Assembly: GCA_021791295.1 (NCBI GenBank)
Contig: JAJYWW010000192.1
Location: forward strand, 1 to 6,333
Direction of reading: 5' to 3'
Source: a bacterium
GTDB taxonomy: Bacteria > SZUA-79 > Acidulodesulfobacterales > Acidulodesulfobacteraceae
Length of the DNA stretch: 6,333 nucleotides
The notes under the pieces were generated by a model that did no database searches, had not been told where the DNA came from, and was given only the letters and a program-made list of their open reading frames with translations. This document shows, one piece after another, positions 1-5,983 of this stretch. A program made the position numbers and the translations under genes. The number at the start of each line of letters is the position of its first letter. Position 1 is the first letter of the stretch.

Positions 1-6
1 TAAGCT

Positions 7-237
7 ATGGGAAACGTAAAACACACTTTTAGTTTAAGGGTTGATAACACCGAAATATATGAAAGTTTGAAACAAATATCAAAAAAAAGAGGATATCGCA
101 GCGTAAATAAACTGATTAACGATATTCTAAAGGAAGCTGTCAGCAAAGAGGCGACTTTACCCGGCATATTTTATAAAACTAAAGAAGTAGATAAGTATAT
201 AAAACTTAAAAGAGAAGATATTTATGACAGGTTCTAA
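7..237 (+). CDS. Ribbon-helix-helix antitoxin of a VapBC-like module
   Basis: Probable antitoxin that neutralises the PIN-domain toxin encoded just downstream and, as usual for such pairs, represses its own operon. The 76-residue protein opens with a short beta-strand-like segment (residues 6-13, HTFSLRVD), then a helix (about 15-28) and a second helix after a short turn (about 32-45, SVNKLINDILKEAV). This is the layout of the ribbon-helix-helix DNA-binding fold. The remaining charged tail (46-76) would be the part that wraps the toxin. The start is well fixed: an in-frame TAA occupies bases 1-3, so ATG at 7 is the first possible start. The last 14 bases overlap the toxin gene, indicating translational coupling. 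The promoter and operator would lie outside the window. The fold and partner assignment rest on pattern and gene order; the exact antitoxin family is not recognised. Confidence 0.72.
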   Translation: MGNVKHTFSLRVDNTEIYESLKQISKKRGYRSVNKLINDILKEAVSKEATLPGIFYKTKEVDKYIKLKREDIYDRF

Positions 238-670
238 AAAAGTATTTATAGATACTAATATATGGATTTATGCTTTCCTGTCGGAAAAAAGCAATAAAGA
301 AAAAAATAAAATAATTTTACAATTTCTGGAGGCCGAGATAAAACAAAACTTACTCACTACCTCAATTCAGTGTATTAATGAATTTCATAATGTATTAAAC
401 AGAAAATACGGCGTTTCGGATAAAGAAATAGGACAATATATAAACGGCATATGCGAAATTTCGGAAATTATTCCTTTAAATATATACGTTTATTGGAAAG
501 CATCAGATCTGATAAAAAAGTTTAAATTTTCTTTCTGGGATAGCCTTATAGCTTCTGCGGCGGTTTTAAACGATGTCGATATAATATATTCCGAAGATTT
601 TCAAAATAATTTAAAAATTGAAAAAAATCTTAAAATATTAAATCCATTCAAAAATTGTTTGAATATATAA
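224..670 (+). CDS. PIN-domain ribonuclease toxin, VapC-like
   Basis: Predicted Mg2+-dependent endoribonuclease of the PIN family, the toxin partner of the preceding gene; VapC toxins typically cleave tRNA or rRNA to stop translation. The 148-residue length is normal for the family. The acidic active-site residues appear in the expected order: Asp10 in the N-terminal strand (VFIDTNIWIY), Glu53 in the central helix (INEFHNVL), Asp106 (FSFWDSLIASAA) and an acidic pair at 124-125 in the SEDF motif near the C-terminus. The WDSLIAS stretch is a PIN hallmark. The catalytic set looks intact, so the toxin is probably functional. ATG at 224 overlaps the antitoxin end, with only a purine-rich AGAGAAGA as a possible ribosome site. 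The substrate cannot be told from sequence. No symbol is given because PIN toxins outside strict vapBC loci are named inconsistently. Confidence 0.85.
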   Translation: MTGSKKVFIDTNIWIYAFLSEKSNKEKNKIILQFLEAEIKQNLLTTSIQCINEFHNVLNRKYGVSDKEIGQYINGICEISEIIPLNIYVYWKASDLIKKFKFSFWDSLIASAAVLNDVDIIYSEDFQNNLKIEKNLKILNPFKNCLNI

Positions 671-675
671 AAAAG

Positions 676-702
676 CGTCATCTCAATGTAGGCGGGAATC
701 CT
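676..702. repeat. Decayed dispersed palindromic repeat (GTCAT...GGCGGGAATCC type)
   Basis: Just after the toxin stop, the text reads GCGTCATCTCAATG followed by TAGGCGGGAATCCT. The right half matches the common bacterial intergenic element that has GTCATTCCCGC on one side and GCGGGAATCC on the other; the left half keeps GTCAT but has lost CCCGC, so the hairpin can no longer form fully. It stands out from its AT-rich surroundings by its G run. The identification rests on remembered motif similarity and a single copy, so it is tentative. Confidence 0.35.
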
Positions 703-762
703 AATAAAAAATTTGCAACAGCAAGTTAACGCGACAATAAAAAACGCTATCGGTATAAATAT

Positions 763-1293
763 GTGAAAAATATTATTTTATCGGTTTTATTTTTATTAAT
801 TACTTTGCAAATTTTTGGTGCATTTAATCAAAAACCGGTATTTGCATCTCCTTCGGTCGCTTTCGACCGCATAGGAATAGTCGTAGGAAGCTATCATTTT
901 AATAACGACGGCAGCCATGCCTGGCGCACTCCGACTGCGCATTACGAAGAATATAACCCGGGAGTAACGGCATTTTTTAATGTAAAAGGCGTTCCGCTAA
1001 TAAATCAGGCTGGAATTTCGTATATCACAAAAAACAGTTTCGGTACGCCTTCGATATATGTCTCGGTTTATCATAAACTTGCGTCGATAGGACCTGTCCG
1101 AATAGACCTTGCGGCAGCTCTTGCGACAGGTTATCATAACGAGGTAAAATTGGCAAATCAGTTTGACGGCATTCTTCCGCTCGCCGGTATCAGTTTAATA
1201 GTTTTTCATCATGTAGAAATAGATATTATCCCTGCTGGGTATATAGCGGGAAATAATACGGCTAACGAACTTTTCTTCACTGTACGGTTATAA
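763..1293 (+). CDS. Secreted small outer-membrane beta-barrel protein, PagP-like in style
   Basis: Predicted outer-membrane protein of 176 residues; function not established. Residues 1-28 form a signal peptide: basic MKN, a hydrophobic core (IILSVLFLLITLQIFGAF) and a likely signal peptidase I site after VFA (Ala28). The mature part alternates polar and hydrophobic residues in strand-like stretches (about 36-46, 66-74, 82-89, 96-107, 109-121, 138-147, 149-158) and ends in the strand-like ELFFTVRL, as small barrels do. The segments GVTAFF, NSFG, SIYVSVYHKL, GPVRIDLAAALATGY and LPLAGISL resemble small PagP-like or phage-borne barrel proteins of roughly this size, but I cannot confirm a lipid A acyltransferase active site. 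It starts with GTG: the frame is closed by TAA at 727-729 and no other start occurs before 763. A possible promoter is TTGCAA at 713-718 with AATAAA at 736-741, a weak match. It converges on the T2SS operon. It looks less AT-rich than the toxin-antitoxin pair. Confidence 0.7.
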   Translation: MKNIILSVLFLLITLQIFGAFNQKPVFASPSVAFDRIGIVVGSYHFNNDGSHAWRTPTAHYEEYNPGVTAFFNVKGVPLINQAGISYITKNSFGTPSIYVSVYHKLASIGPVRIDLAAALATGYHNEVKLANQFDGILPLAGISLIVFHHVEIDIIPAGYIAGNNTANELFFTVRL

Positions 1294-1323
1294 AAATAAA
1301 AATCCAAGAATTTTATAAACTTT

Positions 1324-1338
1324 TATGTATGCTACATA
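1324..1338. other. Small palindrome in the convergent intergenic gap
   Basis: TATGTA and TACATA flank a TGC loop, giving a perfect 6-base stem between the barrel gene stop and the gspJ stop. The stem is all A-T/T-A except one G-C pair and has no T run after it on either strand. It is a weak candidate for a bidirectional transcription stop between two converging genes. No better terminator is visible in the 60-base gap. Confidence 0.2.
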
Positions 1339-1353
1339 TTAACTATATATTAA

Positions 1354-2085
1354 TTACATATTAAATTGATATCGAAATTTTTTTATTTCGCCGTTTGACA
1401 GAATGCCGAATTTTAATTTAACGGCCGACGGCGCGGAATTATACCTGATATAATTAAACTTGCTAAGCCATAACCCGCCGTAATAATAACTGATACTGAA
1501 AAAGGTTAGGTTTCTGGCTATAACAACCCTATCAAAAGAAATTTTAAGGTTTCCTTTTTTATTTTTGTAAAAAGAGTGCTCATATATCAGTTCGTAAAGT
1601 TTTCCGTCCGCTTTGTTTGCTGTATTTTTATTACTATTACTATTATAGTTACTATAACTACTATGGCTACTATGACTATTGCCATTTTTACTTCTATTTT
1701 TTTGCCTTTTTAAGTAAAAATAATTAATATTTTCTTTCGATTCCGCTTTAGAAAAAGGTACCGGAGTCTCAGACAATCCGGAAAAATATACCGACGATAA
1801 TTTCTCGCCGTTTTTTATGCCGTAAGTACCGATAAATACCGGATATAAATAATTAAATTCCGTAATTTTTTTATGGAATTCAGTGAATATTAAATTTGCT
1901 TCTATATAGGGTTTGCTTGATTTTACGGCTAAGTTTCTATTTCTCAGGGTTGTTTTAAATATAAAATACAAAAATAAAAGCATTATGGAAAGAACGACCA
2001 TGGCAATAAGCGTTTCTATTAAAGTGAAGGCTGTTTTTCGAAGAATAATATATCGATTTGTTATTTTAGTTTCGTTTAGGCGCAT
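1354..2085 (-). CDS. gspJ: T2SS minor pseudopilin GspJ
   Basis: Minor pseudopilin expected in the tip complex of the T2SS pseudopilus, anchored in the inner membrane until assembly. Residues 16-24 (RKTAFTLIE) form a class III prepilin cleavage and N-methylation site: basic leader, Phe20 at +1, Glu24 at +5, then a hydrophobic helix to about residue 44. The residue before the cut is Ala19, where Gly is the rule. The C-terminal part fits GspJ: RNLTFFSISYYYGGLW (191-206), a Trp/Phe-containing stretch, then SAPSAVKLKF (217-226) and a closing strand. At 243 residues it is longer than many GspJ proteins, partly because of a Ser/Asn/His-rich insert (132-156). It starts five bases after the gspE stop, with GAAGAAGA of gspE as the only possible ribosome site, so it is probably translationally coupled. 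Another minor pseudopilin (I or H type) is the main alternative, but the C-terminal pattern favours J. Confidence 0.75.
   Translation of the reverse strand: MRLNETKITNRYIILRKTAFTLIETLIAMVVLSIMLLFLYFIFKTTLRNRNLAVKSSKPYIEANLIFTEFHKKITEFNYLYPVFIGTYGIKNGEKLSSVYFSGLSETPVPFSKAESKENINYFYLKRQKNRSKNGNSHSSHSSYSNYNSNSNKNTANKADGKLYELIYEHSFYKNKKGNLKISFDRVVIARNLTFFSISYYYGGLWLSKFNYIRYNSAPSAVKLKFGILSNGEIKKFRYQFNM
1631..1683. repeat. Degenerate hexanucleotide repeat inside gspJ
   Basis: On the plus strand, six-base units of the form ACTATT, ACTATA, ACTACT and ACTATG run in a row with scattered changes. On the coding strand they give alternating AGT/AGC serine codons with Asn, His or Tyr codons (GspJ residues about 135-152). 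The two-codon period keeps the frame whenever a unit is gained or lost. Confidence 0.6.
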
Positions 2086-2090
2086 TTTAA

Positions 2091-3719
2091 TTAATCTTCT
2101 TCGGAAACTCTCACTACTTCGGCAATAGACGTAAGTCCGGATGCAAATTTCCTTATTGCCTCAACCCTCAAGGTGCTCATCCCAAATTTAACTGCTTTTA
2201 ATTTTATCTCCTGGGAGCTTGCCCTGGTCATAATCAAAGACCTTATGTCGTCGTTGACGTCAAGAATTTCGTATATTGCGGTTCTGCCTTTATATCCGGT
2301 AAAATTGCATTCTTTACATCCTTTCTGAGAATAAAACGTTCCTTTTGAAAGAATTTCATTTATTACCGGCATTATTTCCGACTGTTCGTCAGAAATTAAA
2401 AGTTTAACGTCTTCGCCGTTAATTTCGTACGGCTCCCTGCAATGAGGACAAAGCTTCCTTAAAAGCCTCTGCGCAAAAACCATAGATATGGAAGAAGCTA
2501 TTAAAAACGGCTCTATGCCCATATCGGTAAGCCTAGCGAAGGCGCTAGCCGAATCGTTGGTATGGAGCGTCGAAAGTACTAAATGCCCCGTCATTGCGGA
2601 CTGTATGGCAATTTCCGCAGTTTCCGAATCCCTTATTTCGCCTATCATTATAACGTCGGGGTCCTGCCTTAATATATGCCTTAAGCCTTTGGCGAAAGTA
2701 AGACCTATCTTGTTATTCACGTTTATCTGGGAAATACCTTTAATCTGGTATTCCACGGGGTCTTCAATAGTAAGGATGTTTTTGTCGGAATAAAGCTTCA
2801 TAACCTCGTTTATAAACGAATAAAGCGTAGTAGTTTTTCCCGAACCGGTCGGTCCGGTAGAAATAACCATTCCCGTTGTTTTTGAAAGAGCTGTTTTCAC
2901 GGAAGGCAAAAATTTTTCGTCTATGCCGACTTCGGTTATATCGTAAATATTTAACGATTTGTCTAAAAGCCTTAAGACTACTCTTTCACCGAAAATAGTC
3001 GGAACTATAGAAACCCTTATATCTATGTTTTTATTTCTTGCGACAAGCTGAATTCTGCCGTCCTGAGGAAGCCTTTTTTCGGCGATGTCAAGCCCCGCCA
3101 TAACTTTTATTCTGGAAACTATGCTGTTTTTTAAATTAACCTGCGGCCTTAATTTTTCGTTTAATGAGCCGTCTATCCTGAATTTTACCGATAAATAATC
3201 CTGAAAAGGCTCTATGTGAATGTCGGAAGCATTTTCTTTAAGCGCTTCGAGTATTATAACGTTTATAAACTTTATCGCCGGCGCTTCGGAGTTTTCGTCT
3301 ATTAAATCTATGTGCTCGAAACTTTTTAAATCGTCCGCAGCCGCCCCGCCTGATTCAAAAGCTCCCCCGTCCGACGGTCCTTCGTTATTTGAACCGCTGA
3401 TGCCGTTTTCGTTTTTATGATTTTTAATGGAATCTAAGCTAGTATCGTATATCGAGTTTATTAAATTTATCAGTTCTTCTTCGGATATTACGGTTATATT
3501 TTTATTTACAATGCCCAATTTCATTAATACGTCGTTTACTACGTCAAAGCTTTTAGTCTTTTGCGTAACCGCAATATTGCACGAGGAATTGTCCGAAAAA
3601 GGAAAAGGAATAATCAGGTTTTTTTTAAGATATATGGAAGAAAAATTTTCTCTTATAATACGGCGGATGTTCTCGTCTTGGAATTCTTTTAATTTTTGGA
3701 ATTCTTCGGGGGAATTCAT
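2091..3719 (-). CDS. gspE: T2SS assembly ATPase GspE
   Basis: Cytoplasmic hexameric ATPase that powers pseudopilus assembly in type II secretion. The 542-residue protein has an N-terminal GspE/MshEN-like domain (about 15-92), a low-complexity linker (96-135) and a complete GspE/PilB-type motor. Visible motifs: the segment SDIHIEPF (165-172), the Arg-rich GLDIAEKRLPQDGRI (209-223), Walker A GPTGSGKTTT (289-298), Asp box TIEDPVEY (317-324), Walker B DPDVIMIGEIRD (353-364), His box TGHLVLSTLHTND (377-389), and a zinc-binding tetracysteine C424-x2-C427 with C468-x2-C471. No key residue is missing. A pilus extension ATPase (PilB) is the main alternative, but the flanking GspD-type secretin and GspJ pseudopilin argue for T2SS. 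The ATG at 3719 is preceded by AATATAC and seven A, with no Shine-Dalgarno. It lies 59 bases after gspD and five before gspJ, so one transcript is likely. Confidence 0.92.
   Translation of the reverse strand: MNSPEEFQKLKEFQDENIRRIIRENFSSIYLKKNLIIPFPFSDNSSCNIAVTQKTKSFDVVNDVLMKLGIVNKNITVISEEELINLINSIYDTSLDSIKNHKNENGISGSNNEGPSDGGAFESGGAAADDLKSFEHIDLIDENSEAPAIKFINVIILEALKENASDIHIEPFQDYLSVKFRIDGSLNEKLRPQVNLKNSIVSRIKVMAGLDIAEKRLPQDGRIQLVARNKNIDIRVSIVPTIFGERVVLRLLDKSLNIYDITEVGIDEKFLPSVKTALSKTTGMVISTGPTGSGKTTTLYSFINEVMKLYSDKNILTIEDPVEYQIKGISQINVNNKIGLTFAKGLRHILRQDPDVIMIGEIRDSETAEIAIQSAMTGHLVLSTLHTNDSASAFARLTDMGIEPFLIASSISMVFAQRLLRKLCPHCREPYEINGEDVKLLISDEQSEIMPVINEILSKGTFYSQKGCKECNFTGYKGRTAIYEILDVNDDIRSLIMTRASSQEIKLKAVKFGMSTLRVEAIRKFASGLTSIAEVVRVSEED
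3330..3407. other. Locally GC-rich segment encoding the GspE Gly/Ala linker
   Basis: Within AT-rich gspE, this stretch turns G/C-rich (runs such as GCAGCCGCCCCGCC and GCTCCCCCGTCCGACGG on the plus strand). It encodes residues about 105-130, rich in Gly, Ser, Ala and Asp (for example GGAFESGGAAADD), a flexible tether between the N-domain and the motor. Confidence 0.5.
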
Positions 3720-3778
3720 TTTTTTTGTATATTAAATATAAATATTTAGTTTCTTATTATTTTTATAATTTAGTTTTA

Positions 3779-5983
3779 TTATTTAATTTTATTATTATCG
3801 GCTTTTGTCTTAATATTTGTTTTAATATTTGTCTTAATATCAGGCGGCTTTACATAATCAGGAGAAACTATAACCATTTTTCTTGCTCCAGGAAGCGGCT
3901 GTTTTTCTTTTTTTAACGATGCCAGAAATTTCTTGTTGCGCTTATTGGTAATACTTAAAAGAGTTTTGGATGACGAGATGATTTTAGGAGATATAAGTAT
4001 AACGAGATTGTCTTTTTCTAACGAACTGTTTTTGTCTTTAAATAAATAGCCTAGGAAAGGTATGTCGTCAAGCAGAGGAATTCCCGTAGTCGAATTATTT
4101 ACCGTATTCTGAATTAACCCGCCTATTATTACCGTCTGGTTGTTTTTTATCATAATCCTCGTTTTTATATATCTATTAGAAGTAGTAGGTCCTACTTCGT
4201 TGGCGTTTAATCCTGAAGGGTTAGGAATTATGGAGGAAATTTTAGCGTATATTTTTAAGGTTAAATAATTCCCTGAATTTATGGTGGGCGTAATTTGAAG
4301 TTTTACTCCTACATTTTGCCTTTCTACCTGAGTTACGATATTTTGCAGTTCAAACTGGCTCGTAGCCGAAGACGTAATAAAAGGAACGTTTTCGCCTACC
4401 ATTATAGACGCTTTCTGGTTGTCTAAGGTTAAAAGATCCGGAGCGGATAAAACGTTTACGGCAGAGTTTGTGGCGATAAGCTGAAACAGGGCGGCGAACG
4501 AAGGCACGGTTTCCGAAGCGCCGTTAGGCCCTATGGGCAGGGTTATGGAGCCTCCGGCGGCTCCTGCAATCAATCCCGACGTCGTAAAAGGATTAGAAAG
4601 AAAACTCGATATGCCCTGGCTCATATTGTAATTTGCGTCTCCGAAAAAATTTCCTTTAAATCCGTAATACTGAGTGCCTATTTCGGAAGATTTAGTTAAA
4701 TTAACCTCCGCTATTATGACCTGCACGAATACCTGCTTTCTTTTTTTATCGAGCTGTTTAATTACTTTAACGAGAGAACTATACTGCGTCGGAGTAGTTT
4801 CTATAATGAGGGAATTTTCGTCTTTATCGGGTATTATAACGGCTTTCCCGATGGCGGACACTCCGCCTTCGGCAGTTGCCGACGCAGAACCCGGCGTTGC
4901 TGCGGCGGCAGTCCGTCCTTTAAAAAAAGGCGGTTTTGCCGTCATTAAAGGCCTGTTGGCAATCTGATTACCGGATTTTACAAGCGTTTTGGCATGCGAA
5001 ATCATATTAGTTAAAATCTTGGCTATCGTTTTTGCCTTTGCATATTTAAGTTTATATACGTAAGTCTTTAGCGTCTGATTATTTGAACTTACGTCCAAAG
5101 ATTTAATTAATTTAAGAATTTTTTTAAAATTTGCCGGCGTCGCCATAACGATAATAGAATTTGCAGAAGGATAAGGAATAATTCTTACAAACTGCGAGTT
5201 AATATTAGGAATTGAAAAATTAGCCGCGACCGAACCGGTATATATCGTGTTTAAAACTGATGCTATCTTGGAAACTTTTACGTATTTAACGGGGATAACG
5301 CCTATTTGCTGTCCATAGTCCGGAACGTCTAGCGCTTTTATTATTTTATCGGCTTTTCTAATATCGGAAGCATAATCCGTAATAATCAGCGAATTAGTCA
5401 GCGCATATGTTTGAATATTTGCCGACGGCGAAAGCAGGGGCATTAAAATATTCGCCATACTTTGCGCATTCATATAGTTTACCCGTACTATCTGTGTTTC
5501 GAATTGATGTCCGCTTAAACCTTCTACGTTAACAGGAACTGCGTTCTGCCTTGCAGAAGACGACTGGACTATTTTATAAACCCCATTTCTTTTAATAATA
5601 GTATAGCCTTTATAGGAAAGCGCCGTAAGAAAAACTTTATAGGCTTCCGCCGTGGTAATCTTCTTAGAAGAAATAATCGTAACTTTTCCCTGAAGTTTCC
5701 CCGAATATATAAAATTTTTATGCGTGATTTTGGATATAAAATTCACTAAAGTCGGTATGGAAATATTTCTGAAATTCAAATAAATAAAGCCTTTTTTGGA
5801 AAGAATATTATATGCCGGATACTTTGGAGAATATTTCGACCCGTTTTTTGGGTTACTTAATGCGCTTGACGTATTCACGTTAAAACTAGTTACGGTAAGT
5901 AAAGATATAAGAACTAATATAAGAAAAAAAGAAAAAGGGATGATCGCAACTGTATTGGATAAACCTAATAATAATTTACGCAT
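3779..5983 (-). CDS. gspD: T2SS secretin GspD
   Basis: Outer-membrane multimeric channel through which folded substrates leave the periplasm. From ATG at 5983 the protein has 734 residues: a signal sequence (MRKLLLG, hydrophobic core about 10-34, likely cleavage near SSA, residue 41), N0 (about 65-141), N1 (163-220), N2 (228-298), N3 (306-413) with a Pro/Ala/Gly/Ser-rich insertion (337-380), then the secretin domain (416-670). Secretin hallmarks: VLSAPDLLTLDNQKA (511-525), VGENVPF (529-535), VGVKLQITPTIN (558-569), TVIIGGLIQ (617-625), GIPLLDDIPFLGYLF (634-648) and LVILISPKI (660-668). N0 plus three N domains point to GspD rather than PilQ. A Lys-rich tail (671-734) with I-K-T-N repeats replaces a recognisable pilotin-binding domain. 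A TTG at 6007 would add eight residues; I prefer the ATG because it restores a normal signal peptide and shares its AATATACAAA leader with gspE. First gene of the leftward operon. Confidence 0.92.
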   Translation of the reverse strand: MRKLLLGLSNTVAIIPFSFFLILVLISLLTVTSFNVNTSSALSNPKNGSKYSPKYPAYNILSKKGFIYLNFRNISIPTLVNFISKITHKNFIYSGKLQGKVTIISSKKITTAEAYKVFLTALSYKGYTIIKRNGVYKIVQSSSARQNAVPVNVEGLSGHQFETQIVRVNYMNAQSMANILMPLLSPSANIQTYALTNSLIITDYASDIRKADKIIKALDVPDYGQQIGVIPVKYVKVSKIASVLNTIYTGSVAANFSIPNINSQFVRIIPYPSANSIIVMATPANFKKILKLIKSLDVSSNNQTLKTYVYKLKYAKAKTIAKILTNMISHAKTLVKSGNQIANRPLMTAKPPFFKGRTAAAATPGSASATAEGGVSAIGKAVIIPDKDENSLIIETTPTQYSSLVKVIKQLDKKRKQVFVQVIIAEVNLTKSSEIGTQYYGFKGNFFGDANYNMSQGISSFLSNPFTTSGLIAGAAGGSITLPIGPNGASETVPSFAALFQLIATNSAVNVLSAPDLLTLDNQKASIMVGENVPFITSSATSQFELQNIVTQVERQNVGVKLQITPTINSGNYLTLKIYAKISSIIPNPSGLNANEVGPTTSNRYIKTRIMIKNNQTVIIGGLIQNTVNNSTTGIPLLDDIPFLGYLFKDKNSSLEKDNLVILISPKIISSSKTLLSITNKRNKKFLASLKKEKQPLPGARKMVIVSPDYVKPPDIKTNIKTNIKTKADNNKIK
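3807..3840. repeat. 12-base tandem repeat in the gspD tail
   Basis: GTCTTAATATTT, GTTTTAATATTT and GTCTTAATAT follow each other directly, about 2.8 copies with one base change. On the coding strand this gives repeated I-K-T-N units just before the GspD C-terminus. Confidence 0.7.
4850..4918. other. Locally GC-rich segment encoding the GspD N3 loop insertion
   Basis: The plus strand here contains GCGGACACTCCGCC and GTTGCTGCGGCGGCAG in an otherwise AT-rich gene. It encodes the Ala/Gly/Ser/Thr-rich loop inside N3 of GspD (roughly residues 356-378, for example TAAAATPGSASATAEGG). Loops at this place are variable in GspD proteins. Confidence 0.5.

Noticed and set aside
713..724. TTGC-AACA-GCAA hairpin as a terminator for the toxin gene.
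   Set aside because: Four-base stem with no following T run; too weak.
3427..3735. 102-codon plus-strand open frame over the gspE start.
   Set aside because: Antisense shadow with Phe/Ser/Ile-rich noise composition and no ribosome site.
3744..3776. ATTTAGTTT repeated 24 bases apart in the gspD-gspE gap, as possible operator sites.
   Set aside because: Nine-base A/T-only words recur readily in such AT-rich spacers, and the gap is probably inside the operon.
4674..4967. 97-codon plus-strand open frame inside gspD.
   Set aside because: It is antisense to a strongly supported gene and arises from its codon pattern and GC-rich loop.
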